Shown here piece after piece: positions 1 through 7,466 of a stretch of 12,733 nt of DNA (its first letter is position 1; the number at the start of each line of letters is the position of its first letter). The notes below the pieces were generated by a model. It saw nothing but the letters and a program-made list of their open reading frames with translations. It made no database searches and was not told the DNA's origin. The position numbers and the translations under genes were made by a program. This DNA comes from Cyanobacteria bacterium UBA11370 (lineage in GTDB: Bacteria > Cyanobacteriota > Cyanobacteriia > Cyanobacteriales > Coleofasciculaceae): positions 10,898-23,630 of the forward strand of contig DNGI01000123.1 in the NCBI GenBank assembly GCA_003486645.1, written 5' to 3'.

Positions 1-210
1 AGCCGCGATTTCCAATCGCCAGGCCAGGTACTTTTGCAAAAACAGGATGCTCCCGAGAGGGAGAGGAGGTTGCTGGTTTGACTTCTAGCAATTTAAAAAG
101 AAATGCGACACAGGAGTTAGTGGAACTTTGACAGAGTAAGTCTTTCAGAATTTTTGTATCTATGTAGCGCCGCGACGCGTTCACCAAGTGTAGCCAGAGA
201 CGTTAGCACA
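1..210. other. Left-edge non-coding stretch, possible gene tail
   Basis: No complete gene is visible. Plus-strand frame 3 is open from position 3 to a TGA at 129-131, and frame 1 to a TGA at 79-81, so the 3' end of a gene entering from the left is possible but neither tail is recognisable. A GC-rich patch at 164-209 (GTAGCGCCGCGACGCG ... GACGTTAGC) resembles the dispersed GCG/CGTTAGC-rich repeats common in cyanobacterial intergenic DNA. That resemblance is from memory. Confidence 0.3.
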
Positions 211-240
211 ATTCAAAATCCAAAATCCAAAATCCAAAAA
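211..240. repeat. Heptamer tandem repeat (AAAATCC)n
   Basis: Three exact AAAATCC units at 215-235, preceded by a degenerate ATTC unit and followed by AAAAA. It is a short tandemly repeated repetitive (STRR) sequence of the type found in filamentous cyanobacteria. The same unit recurs at 5299-5332, just before recQ. Confidence 0.85.
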
Positions 241-298
241 TGATAAGTAAAATCTAAGCGATCGCCGCTCATTTGCCAGATTATGCTTATCAATCTGG
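241..298. other. Overlapping inverted repeats with a HIP1 site
   Basis: Two perfect 7-bp inverted repeats interlock. TGATAAG (241-247) pairs with CTTATCA (286-292), and CCAGATT (276-282) pairs with AATCTGG (292-298) across a 9-nt loop. A HIP1 octamer GCGATCGC sits at 258-265. The block lies about 85 bp past the stop of the minus-strand VWA gene. No T-run follows the hairpin on either strand, so it is not a standard intrinsic terminator. It may stabilise the 3' end or be a small repeat element. Confidence 0.4.
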
Positions 299-344
299 AG
301 TATGTAGTACGATATTTGGTAATCTAACGTGGGGTTGGCAGAGT

Positions 345-380
345 GAAAGGAGGCGCGATAACGAAGCGCAGATCCCTTTC
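345..380 (-). terminator. Hairpin just past the VWA gene stop
   Basis: GAAAGG (345-350) is complementary to CCTTTC (375-380), with an inner GCGC/GCGC pair (353-356 and 366-369). The hairpin starts 1 nt beyond the minus-strand TAA at 382-384, where a terminator would be expected. It lacks a following T-tract on the minus strand, so it may only be a 3'-end processing barrier. The sequence between the arms also resembles dispersed GCG-rich cyanobacterial repeats. Confidence 0.3.
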
Positions 381-381
381 T

Positions 382-1569
382 TTAGCCCTGAATACGCGTT
401 GTGATAATATCCTGTGCCGCCGCCCATTGAGCAATATCCTGACGACGAATAGCCGCCGCCATTAAATCGGGAAATTGATCCGGCGTACAAGCCATTGCCA
501 AAATTCCCAATTCCGCGAATTTCTGAGCAATTCCATGATCATACACGGGCGCACCTTCATCACTAAGGGCTAGCAACGTAATAAATTGAACCCCCGATCC
601 CACTAATGCTGCAACACGTTTCAGCATTTCCTCTGAATTGCCCCCTTCATATAAATCACTAATTAAAATTAAAATAGTTTCTTGAGGCTGACGGATCAGT
701 CCGTGACAGTAAGCCAGTGCCCGATTAATATCAGTACCGCCTCCTAATTGAGTACCAAATAATACGTCAACGGGATCTTGTGCAACCTCAGTTAAATCCA
801 CAACCGAGGTATCAAATACTACGATACGAGTTTGTATGGCTTTTAAAGATGCCAACACTGCCCCAAAAATTCCAGCATAAACGACTGATGTTGCCATTGA
901 GCCGCTTTGGTCGATACAGAGGATAATATCTCGTAGGGCGCTGCGTTTGCGTCCGTAACCGATACGAGTTTCTGGAATAATAGTGCGATATTTCGGTTGG
1001 TAATGTTTAAGGTTAGCCCGAATAGTACGATTCCAATCAATTTCATTATGACGGGGACGGCGGTTGCGGATAGCGCGATTTAGGCTTCCCATCACAGCTT
1101 GACGAGTGGGGTTAGCAAGTTTCCGCTGCAATTCTTCCACGACGCGACGCACAACGATACGCGCTGTTTCTTTGGTTTTACTGGGCATAATGCTACTTAA
1201 AGATAGCAAGTTAGCCACTAAATGAACATCAGGTTCAACGACTTCCAACAATTCGGGTTCTAACAACATTTGTTGTAGGTTAAGCCGTTCCAAAGCATCC
1301 TTCTGCATTACCCGCACAACCGAAGTAGGAAAATAATGGCGAATATCACCTAACCAACGGGCAATTTTAGGGGATGAACTACCCAGCCCACCGCTCTTAT
1401 CTGAATCATAGAGGGCACTGAGCGCATCGTCCATGGCTTGATCAGGGCTACTGAGACTAAAGTTCCCATCACCCTCTCCCTCACCACCCCTCTGACAAAT
1501 ACCATCCGCTTCTCCACCTCCTAAAAGGAGTCGCCAGCGGCGCAAGCGTTCTTGTGCAGGTTCAATCAT
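382..1569 (-). CDS. VWA (CoxE/YehP-like) MIDAS protein
   Basis: Cytoplasmic protein of 395 aa with a C-terminal von Willebrand factor A domain and no signal peptide or membrane segment. The metal-ion-dependent adhesion site is complete: D220-x-S222-x-S224 (DQSGSM), T279 in GGGTD, and D305 in ISDLYEGG. The N-terminal half (ERLRRWRLLLGG, then an alpha-helical part with RWLGDIRHYFP and IDWNRTIRANLKHY) matches, from memory, the conserved bacterial family usually encoded beside MoxR-type AAA ATPase and SWIM zinc-finger genes. There it is thought to act as a metal-dependent scaffold for the ATPase. Here no MoxR or SWIM gene is beside it: the upstream neighbour diverges and 381 bp without a clear gene lie downstream. 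Residues 27-35 are a Gly/Glu-rich insert. The ATG at 1569 has no clear Shine-Dalgarno, but it starts at the family's conserved N-terminus. The exact role is unknown. Confidence 0.9.
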   Translation of the reverse strand: MIEPAQERLRRWRLLLGGGEADGICQRGGEGEGDGNFSLSSPDQAMDDALSALYDSDKSGGLGSSSPKIARWLGDIRHYFPTSVVRVMQKDALERLNLQQMLLEPELLEVVEPDVHLVANLLSLSSIMPSKTKETARIVVRRVVEELQRKLANPTRQAVMGSLNRAIRNRRPRHNEIDWNRTIRANLKHYQPKYRTIIPETRIGYGRKRSALRDIILCIDQSGSMATSVVYAGIFGAVLASLKAIQTRIVVFDTSVVDLTEVAQDPVDVLFGTQLGGGTDINRALAYCHGLIRQPQETILILISDLYEGGNSEEMLKRVAALVGSGVQFITLLALSDEGAPVYDHGIAQKFAELGILAMACTPDQFPDLMAAAIRRQDIAQWAAAQDIITTRIQG

Positions 1570-1600
1570 TGTTTTTGAGTTGAACTTTTAGAGAATATCC

Positions 1601-1677
1601 GTTTAAACTTTACTGTTTTTTCATCAAATCTTTACTGTAACTCTAAACTACACTCAGAGTTTAAAAGATTTGATGAA
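1601..1677. promoter_or_regulatory. Nested inverted repeat with 9-bp direct repeats
   Basis: A perfect 14-bp inverted repeat has arms at 1620-1633 and 1664-1677 (core CATCAAATCTTT / AAAGATTTGATG) around a 30-bp spacer. The spacer holds two mutually exclusive 6-bp pairs: AACTCT/AGAGTT (1639-1644 with 1656-1661) and TAAACT/AGTTTA (1644-1649 with 1658-1663). The 9-mer CTTTACTGT occurs at 1608-1616 and again at 1630-1638, 22 bp apart, about two helical turns. The palindrome GTTTAAAC is at 1601-1608. Neither strand has a T-run 3' of the stem, which argues against a terminator. It may be an operator, a 5'-UTR structure of the VWA mRNA or a small mobile repeat. Confidence 0.5.
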
Positions 1678-1744
1678 GTTATCGGATGACGGGTTATGTC
1701 CCAGAATAATGCACTACCTATGTAGCTGTAATTCCTGAGTGCCA

Positions 1745-1794
1745 ACTATGTTGAGTTTGTTAATATCCTTTATTAAAAGTAAAGAAAACATAGT
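1745..1794. promoter_or_regulatory. Spaced 8-bp inverted repeat
   Basis: ACTATGTT (1745-1752) and AACATAGT (1787-1794) are perfect reverse complements separated by 34 bp of AT-rich sequence. It could be a looped operator pair between the divergent genes. Chance occurrence in AT-rich DNA is possible. Confidence 0.25.
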
Positions 1795-1912
1795 ATTGAG
1801 TGGATTTAAGCTGGTGTAAAATCCTTGATTTTTGGCAAATAGAATAAGCTACATTCAGAGTATAAAGATTCGGTCAAGCTTGCTTTAAAACAGTGTTAAT
1901 TTCCGGATAATT

Positions 1913-1928
1913 AGCCATAATAATGGCT
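1913..1928. promoter_or_regulatory. 16-bp hairpin palindrome upstream of the CHAT gene
   Basis: AGCCAT (1913-1918) and ATGGCT (1923-1928) flank a 4-nt centre (AATA), about 80 bp before the CHAT-protein start. The compact symmetry would suit a dimeric repressor site or a 5'-UTR hairpin. No regulator can be named. Confidence 0.3.
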
Positions 1929-1999
1929 CATAAACTTGGCAAGATTCAAACTTAATTTCTAGGAAGAATCTAAAACCATATCTATCTCTTAAATCCTGT

Positions 2000-2004
2000 A
2001 GGAG
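2000..2004 (+). promoter_or_regulatory. Ribosome binding site of the CHAT gene
   Basis: AGGAG lies only 2 nt before the ATG at 2007. The spacing is short, but the resulting N-terminus is a good signal peptide and no later in-frame Met would keep it, so this start is retained. Confidence 0.5.
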
Positions 2005-2006
2005 TT

Positions 2007-5000
2007 ATGGGAAATACTAAAAGAGTCAGCCCTTTTTTTGCAACAGCGTTTGTGCTTTTTCTTTCGGGACTATTTAACACCAAACCGCTGCAAGCACAAT
2101 CCATTACCGCTGCTCCCGATGGCACGGGTACGATTATTACCACTCCAGATGGTAAAACGTTCAATATTGAAGGTGGCACGTTTTCAGGCGATGGTGCTAA
2201 TCTCTTCCATAGCTTTGAAAAGTTTGGATTAGATGCCAATGAAGCGGCTAATTTCTTGTCGAATCCTCAAATTCAGAATATTTTAGGTCGAGTGGTTGGG
2301 GGTGATCCGTCAATCATTAATGGTTTAATCCAAGTCACAGGCGGAACTTCTAATTTATTTTTAATGAACCCAGCCGGAATTATTTTTGGCAGAGGTGCTA
2401 GTTTGAATGTGCCTGGGGCTTTTACAGCAACGACAGCAAATGGTATTGGTTTTGATGGTGGTTGGTTTAATGCTACTGGGGAAAATAATTATGAAGTTTT
2501 GCTCGGTTCTCCCAACAAATTTGGTTTCACAATGAATCAGTCAGGAAACATTGTGAATGCTGCCAATTTAGCTGTCAGTGAGGGGCAAAGTTTGAGCTTC
2601 ATCGGTGGGAAAGTTATTAATACTGGTACTATCACCGCACCAGGGGGAAATATTACCATTACAGCGGTTCCCGGACACAATTTGGTACGCCTTTCTCAAC
2701 CTGGAATGCTCCTTTCGTTGGAGATTCAAACTACGGAAGGGATGAGTGATAATAGTTTACCAACAGCGTTAGAATTATCCCCCTTAGATTTACCTGTATT
2801 GTTAACTGGAGGTGGAAATTTAGGAGTAAGTGTTGATGCGGATGGTACGGTACGATTGAAGAAATCAAATACAACAATTTCCGATCAAGCCGGAACATTT
2901 ATTGCGGCTGGCAACCTCGATACTCGTTCGATTACGAATGGGGGTACAGTGACGCTGAATGCGATCGCAGGCGATATTATTCTTAACAGTGGAGGAGAGA
3001 TTAATACGCCAGCAAATACCGTGGATTCGTCTGCGTCTAATGGTGATGCCGGAGATATTAATTTCACGGCTGGCGGTGGAATTCAGGGAGATAATAGTGT
3101 GATTGTGTCGTCTGCTGAAGGTGGGAATGGCGGCGATGTTAATCTGACGGCTAATGAAGATGTTGAAGTAGATGGCGTTTTATCTAATTCAGAAAGTAAC
3201 GGTAATGGTGGTGATGTGACTGTTACTGCTGGAGAAGGAATGGAAATTAGTGAAGGGATAGACGCTAGTGCCGCAGAAGGCGATGGGGGAGATGTTAATC
3301 TTAGCGCTAATGATGATATTCATACAGGTGGAATTTCAACGGCTGCTGGAGGTAATGAAAATTCCAATAATGGAACAACGGGTAGTGCTGAAATTGATAA
3401 CAGTTCCTCTGGCAATCCTGCAAATAGTGGTGAAGTTAATCCCCAAAATAATACTTCTACTCCTAACACTAATTCCTCACCAATAGGGAATAGTGGCGGC
3501 AATACGACTGTCATCAGTCATAATGGTGGCGTTACTATCGGTAATACTGATACAACGGCTGAATCGGGAGATTCTGGAGATACAGTGATCAGCGCTTCCG
3601 ATGATATCAATGTCCAAAATATTAATGCTCATGCTGGTCAAAATAGTGGTGATATTAAATTAACTAGCAATAACGGTACTGTCACTACCCAAGATATCGA
3701 AAGCGCAGGTAAAACGGGTAGAGGCGGGACAATTAGTGTTAACGCTCATTCCGATATCAACACGGGTAATATTATCTCCAGAGGTGCAAGAGGGAGTGGC
3801 GATATTAACCTTACTAGTTTTGAAGGAACCATTAATACAGGTTCTCTGCATACGGATACGGGTTCAATCTATTTAAATGGGGTTATTCTCAATAATGCAG
3901 CCGGAAGTTTAACTGTTAGTTCAGTTTTAAATAATCCCAATCAAGCCGTTGCTGAACTTGAAGAAAGCCGAGAAAAAGAATTTGAAAAATACTTTGGCAA
4001 AGACTTATTTGCACAATCTGTCAGTGCAGATAGCATTCGTCTAACCTTAGCTGATATTCAACAACAAACAGGCGATCGCTCGGCTGTAATCTATGTCAAT
4101 CTCCCCGATAATACCTCCGAGAGTAACCCAGTTTCCGCTGCTGTAAAACTCGTTGTGATTACGCCAGATGGTGAACCGATTAATATAACTGTTCCGGGTG
4201 TAGAGCGAGTACAATTACTCCAAGCCATTAAAGACTTTCGCACTAACATTGCCACTTCCTACCGTCGCGGGAATACAAGTTATTTAGCACCTGCACAACA
4301 ACTTTATCAATGGTTAATTGCACCGATTGAGCCTCAATTGCAAGCCAAATCAATTAATACATTACTGTTTGCAATGGATACAGGATTGAGAACTTTACCC
4401 ATTGCCGCATTGCATGATGGCAAGCAATTTTTAGTCGAAAAATATAGCTTGGGAATGGTTCCTAGTTTTGGCTTAATCAATCCGACTTATAAAACTCTAG
4501 AAAATGCTCAAGCCTTAGCAATGGGAGCAACGACATTCCAAGATCATGACCCCTTACCTGCTGTATCGGTCGAGTTATCCGTTATTAACCAAATGTGGGA
4601 TGGATTAGTTTTTTTGAATGAAGATTTTAACCGATTTAACTTAGTTGAATCTCGCCAAGGACATCGTTATCCGATTGTTCACTTAGCCACCCATGCAGAA
4701 TTTAATCCCGGTTCTGTTGATAATTCCTACATTCAATTATGGAGTGAGAAACTACCTTTATCTGAAGTGCCACAACTCCGTTGGAAGGAAGCAGCAGTGG
4801 AATTATTAACCCTTTCTGCTTGTCGCACAGCAGTTGATAGTGGGGATGGTGAAATGGGGTTTGCTGGGTTGACAGTAGCAACGGGAGTTAAGTCCGCTTT
4901 AGCCAGTTTGTGGTCAGTTAGTGATGAAGGAACATTTGCCTTAATGACTGAATTTTACCACGAGTTGCAATCAGCTAAGGTGAAATCGGAAGCGTTGCGT

Positions 5001-5174
5001 CAAGCACAATTAGCCATGATCCAAGGACAGTTAAAAATTGAAGCCGGAGAACTACAAGGTTCTGAGATACCAGGTACTGTGTCACTACCGCCGGAGTTAG
5101 CAAAAATGACCAATACTAATTTATCCCATCCTTATTATTGGTCTGGTTTCACCATGATTGGTAGTCCTTGGTAA
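2007..5174 (+). CDS. Secreted TPS-haemagglutinin / CHAT protease
   Basis: Predicted exported 1055-aa protein. Residues 1-31 are a Sec signal peptide (KR, hydrophobic core [14 protein letters not shown], likely cut after LQA). Residues about 35-170 are a two-partner-secretion/filamentous haemagglutinin N-domain with the hallmark N121-P-A-G-IIFG. Residues about 349-635 form glycine-rich beta-helix repeats of 24-27 aa (GGDVNLxAxxDI type), interrupted at about 449-498 by an Asn/Ser/Gly-rich linker. A charged stretch (about 650-665, EFEKYFGK) follows. The last 300 residues are a CHAT domain of the caspase/separase superfamily, with apparent catalytic His896 (HLATHAEF) and Cys939 (LSACRTA), ending in the usual [13 protein letters not shown]. 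By family knowledge, export needs a TpsB outer-membrane partner, which is not in this window. It is full length with no frameshift. The protease substrate is unknown. Confidence 0.93.
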   Translation: MGNTKRVSPFFATAFVLFLSGLFNTKPLQAQSITAAPDGTGTIITTPDGKTFNIEGGTFSGDGANLFHSFEKFGLDANEAANFLSNPQIQNILGRVVGGDPSIINGLIQVTGGTSNLFLMNPAGIIFGRGASLNVPGAFTATTANGIGFDGGWFNATGENNYEVLLGSPNKFGFTMNQSGNIVNAANLAVSEGQSLSFIGGKVINTGTITAPGGNITITAVPGHNLVRLSQPGMLLSLEIQTTEGMSDNSLPTALELSPLDLPVLLTGGGNLGVSVDADGTVRLKKSNTTISDQAGTFIAAGNLDTRSITNGGTVTLNAIAGDIILNSGGEINTPANTVDSSASNGDAGDINFTAGGGIQGDNSVIVSSAEGGNGGDVNLTANEDVEVDGVLSNSESNGNGGDVTVTAGEGMEISEGIDASAAEGDGGDVNLSANDDIHTGGISTAAGGNENSNNGTTGSAEIDNSSSGNPANSGEVNPQNNTSTPNTNSSPIGNSGGNTTVISHNGGVTIGNTDTTAESGDSGDTVISASDDINVQNINAHAGQNSGDIKLTSNNGTVTTQDIESAGKTGRGGTISVNAHSDINTGNIISRGARGSGDINLTSFEGTINTGSLHTDTGSIYLNGVILNNAAGSLTVSSVLNNPNQAVAELEESREKEFEKYFGKDLFAQSVSADSIRLTLADIQQQTGDRSAVIYVNLPDNTSESNPVSAAVKLVVITPDGEPINITVPGVERVQLLQAIKDFRTNIATSYRRGNTSYLAPAQQLYQWLIAPIEPQLQAKSINTLLFAMDTGLRTLPIAALHDGKQFLVEKYSLGMVPSFGLINPTYKTLENAQALAMGATTFQDHDPLPAVSVELSVINQMWDGLVFLNEDFNRFNLVESRQGHRYPIVHLATHAEFNPGSVDNSYIQLWSEKLPLSEVPQLRWKEAAVELLTLSACRTAVDSGDGEMGFAGLTVATGVKSALASLWSVSDEGTFALMTEFYHELQSAKVKSEALRQAQLAMIQGQLKIEAGELQGSEIPGTVSLPPELAKMTNTNLSHPYYWSGFTMIGSPW

Positions 5175-5175
5175 T

Positions 5176-5195
5176 GGGGAGTGGGGAGTGGGGAG
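5176..5195. repeat. Heptamer repeat (GGGGAGT)n
   Basis: GGGGAGT occurs twice and is followed by a third partial copy, beginning 1 nt after the CHAT gene stop. It is a cyanobacterial STRR-type heptamer repeat. Confidence 0.8.
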
Positions 5196-5200
5196 GAGAG

Positions 5201-5223
5201 TTTTGAGTTTTGAGTTTTGAGTT
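5201..5223. repeat. Heptamer repeat (TTTTGAG)n
   Basis: Three exact TTTTGAG units at 5201-5221 plus a partial TTT. This is a second, unrelated heptamer family directly downstream of the GGGGAGT array. Confidence 0.85.
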
Positions 5224-5225
5224 TC

Positions 5226-5262
5226 CCAACAACCAACAACCAACAACCAACAACCAACAACC
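5226..5262. repeat. Heptamer repeat (CCAACAA)n
   Basis: Five exact CCAACAA units followed by CC. Read on the other strand the unit is TTGTTGG, close to the TTGTTGG/TTGTTAG array at 11717-11762 between tpiA and folP. Confidence 0.9.
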
Positions 5263-5298
5263 GTTTTACAATAATTCCATAAGCCCGCGCTAGTACCG

Positions 5299-5332
5299 AA
5301 ATCCAAAATCCAAAATTCAAAATCCAAAATCG
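5299..5332. repeat. Heptamer repeat (AAAATCC)n abutting recQ
   Basis: Almost five AAAATCC-type units, one of them the variant AAAATTC, end 1 nt before the recQ ATG. It is the same family as 211-240. It occupies the position where a Shine-Dalgarno sequence would lie. Confidence 0.88.
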
Positions 5333-5333
5333 A

Positions 5334-7466
5334 ATGACTCAATTTCACTCGCTGGAGGAAGCACTCAAACATTTCTTTGGCTACGATAGTTTCCGTCTAG
5401 GACAAGGGCAAATTATCGAAGAAGCGCTTCAGAATCGAGATTTGCTGATTATTATGCCCACAGGCGGGGGAAAGTCGTTGTGTTTTCAACTACCCGCCTT
5501 ACTCAAACCCGGTTTAACGGTTGTAGTGTCGCCGTTAATCGCGCTGATGCAAGACCAAGTAGATGCGCTCCAAGATAACGGGATTGGGGCGACATTTCTT
5601 AATAGTACCCTGAATTGGGAAGATGTGCGATCGCGTGAGACAGCAATTCTCAACGGTAAGATTAAACTGCTTTATGTCGCACCGGAACGCTTGTTAGGCG
5701 AACGATTTGGACCATTTTTAGATCAGGTGCGATCGCAAGTTGGAATTTCTGCCTTTGCCATTGATGAAGCGCATTGTGTTTCGGAGTGGGGACATGATTT
5801 TCGTCCCGAATATCGCCAAATTAAACAACTACGCCAACGATATCCAGATATTCCTATTCTGGCGCTTACTGCTACAGCAACAAAGCGGGTGCAACAGGAT
5901 ATTATCCAACAATTAATGTTGCGGCAACCAGGAATTCATCTTGCTAGCTTTAATCGTCCTAACCTTTATTATGAAGTTCAACCGAAACAGAAGCAAACTT
6001 ATAATCAACTCTTCAAACAAATTAAATCCCATAAAGGGTCAGGTATTATCTATTGTCTCAGCCGTCGTACAGTGGATGAAATTTCCTTTCGACTTCAGAA
6101 AGATGGAATTTCTGCTCTACCTTACCATGCGGGAATGACGGATGAGGATAGATTAGTGAATCAAACCCGATTCATTCGAGATGACGTGCAAGTGATGGTA
6201 GCAACCATTGCTTTTGGCATGGGTATTAATAAGCCCGATGTACGGTTTGTCATTCACTACGATTTACCCCGTAATTTAGAAAGTTATTATCAAGAATCAG
6301 GACGAGCGGGACGAGATGGGGAACCTGCTAATTGTACCCTATTTTTTAGTGCCGGAGATATTCCCAGAATTGATTATTTTATCGACCAAAAACCCGATCC
6401 AAAAGAACAATTAGTTGCCCGTCAGCAATTACGTCAGGTGATTGATTATGCGGAAGGGACAGATTGTCGCCGCAAAATTCAACTGCGTTACTTTGGCGAA
6501 CACTTTAAGGGAAATTGCGATAATTGCGATAATTGTCGCAATCCTAAACCTGTAGAAGATTGGACAATAGAAGCGCAAAAATTCTTATCGTGTGTGGCGC
6601 GTTGTCAGGAACGATTTGGCATGAATCATATTATTGATGTGCTACGGGGTTCTCGCAAGCAGCAGATTGAAAAGTACGGGCATCATTTATTATCAACTTA
6701 TGGAATTGGGAAAGATAAAACAGCGGAAGCGTGGAAAATGTTGGCGCGATCGCTATTGCATCAAGGGTTAGTCGATGAAACAAGCGATGGCTATCGGATC
6801 TTAAAACTCAATAAGTTAAGTTGGGAAGTTTTACGCAAGCAACGTTCTGTTGAAATTGCAGTTATCCAAACCCCAGCAACTAAAGCCTTAGCTGATATTA
6901 ATCCTAGGGCGGCTGAGATTGAAATTTTATTTGAAAAACTGCGAAAGTTACGAAAGCAGCTAGCTGATGCTCAATCGGTTCCACCTTATGTTGTTTTTTC
7001 CGATTTTAGTCTAAAGTTAATGGCACAACAGCAACCCCAAACTCTGGAAGAATTTGCAGAAATTTCTGGAGTTGGTACTCATAAATTGACTCAATATGGA
7101 GAACGTTTTGTTTCGGAAATTCGCGCATTTTGTCAAGAGCAATTGCCGCCCGTTCCTCTCCCGTCTAATACGCAAATGGTAACACTGCAATTGCATCAAC
7201 AAGGGTTAAGTTTGGAAGAAATTGCTCAGAAACGGGGTTTTAGTCCTCGCACCATTGTTACTCATTTAAGTGAAGTGATTGAGATGAAGCAGGCGGTCGA
7301 TTTTCATCGATTAGTATCTGCTGACGTTGAAAAAGTGATTATTCAGGCTATTAACAAAGTTGGGGATGAATCGCTTAAAAGTATTCGAGAACATTTGGGT
7401 GAAGACTACAGTTATGAAGATATTCAATTAGTACGTGCTTGGTGGCGGCGGGAGAAGGAGAATTAG
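5334..7466 (+). CDS. recQ: ATP-dependent DNA helicase RecQ
   Basis: 3'-5' superfamily 2 helicase acting in recombination and fork repair; 710 aa. Walker A is PTGGGKS (K47), the Walker B box is DEAH (144-147), motif III is ALTATAT, and motif VI is QESGRAGRDG (320-329). The RecQ zinc site is complete: C378, C395, C398, C401, almost the same numbering as E. coli. A winged-helix RQC region follows (about 405-525), then an HRDC domain (about 530-605, PPYVVFSDFSL...GVGTHKLTQYG). A C-terminal helix-turn-helix extension (about 615-705, LSLEEIAQKRGFSPRTIVTHL) is of the kind seen in many bacterial RecQ proteins of this length. The ATG at 5334 is the only Met before the core (the next is residue 41, in Walker A), but heptamer repeats abut it and no Shine-Dalgarno is seen. 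The downstream gene begins at the very next base, suggesting one operon. Confidence 0.97.
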   Translation: MTQFHSLEEALKHFFGYDSFRLGQGQIIEEALQNRDLLIIMPTGGGKSLCFQLPALLKPGLTVVVSPLIALMQDQVDALQDNGIGATFLNSTLNWEDVRSRETAILNGKIKLLYVAPERLLGERFGPFLDQVRSQVGISAFAIDEAHCVSEWGHDFRPEYRQIKQLRQRYPDIPILALTATATKRVQQDIIQQLMLRQPGIHLASFNRPNLYYEVQPKQKQTYNQLFKQIKSHKGSGIIYCLSRRTVDEISFRLQKDGISALPYHAGMTDEDRLVNQTRFIRDDVQVMVATIAFGMGINKPDVRFVIHYDLPRNLESYYQESGRAGRDGEPANCTLFFSAGDIPRIDYFIDQKPDPKEQLVARQQLRQVIDYAEGTDCRRKIQLRYFGEHFKGNCDNCDNCRNPKPVEDWTIEAQKFLSCVARCQERFGMNHIIDVLRGSRKQQIEKYGHHLLSTYGIGKDKTAEAWKMLARSLLHQGLVDETSDGYRILKLNKLSWEVLRKQRSVEIAVIQTPATKALADINPRAAEIEILFEKLRKLRKQLADAQSVPPYVVFSDFSLKLMAQQQPQTLEEFAEISGVGTHKLTQYGERFVSEIRAFCQEQLPPVPLPSNTQMVTLQLHQQGLSLEEIAQKRGFSPRTIVTHLSEVIEMKQAVDFHRLVSADVEKVIIQAINKVGDESLKSIREHLGEDYSYEDIQLVRAWWRREKEN
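7455..7460 (+). promoter_or_regulatory. RBS inside the recQ 3' end
   Basis: AAGGAG within the last codons of recQ lies 6 nt before the ATG at 7467, and the recQ stop TAG (7464-7466) directly abuts that ATG. This strong site and zero spacing point to translational coupling. Confidence 0.75.

Larger units (their letters stand above)
1570..2006. other. Divergent VWA / CHAT intergenic region
   Basis: An AT-rich 437-bp gap that must carry the promoters of both divergent genes. It contains four symmetric or repeated elements listed separately: a 9-bp direct repeat overlapping a long nested inverted repeat (1601-1677), an 8-bp spaced inverted repeat (1745-1794) and a 16-bp hairpin palindrome (1913-1928). 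I see no small gene and no convincing -35/-10 pair. Confidence 0.6.

Noticed and set aside
3-131. Open plus-strand frame at the left edge ending in TGA, possibly the tail of a gene
   Set aside because: Two frames are open over this short stretch and neither ends in a recognisable C-terminus, so no CDS was called. The sequence left of the window would settle it.
1620-1677. Intrinsic terminator
   Set aside because: No T-run follows the stem on either strand, and it lies upstream of both divergent genes.
382-5174. VWA plus CHAT as a defence system
   Set aside because: The CHAT protein carries a signal peptide and a secretion domain while the VWA protein looks cytosolic, and no sensor or ATPase gene is linked. 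Kept only as a finding about gene context.
5176-5332. CRISPR-like array
   Set aside because: The units are 7 bp, contiguous and without spacers, so these are short tandem repeats. No cas genes are present.
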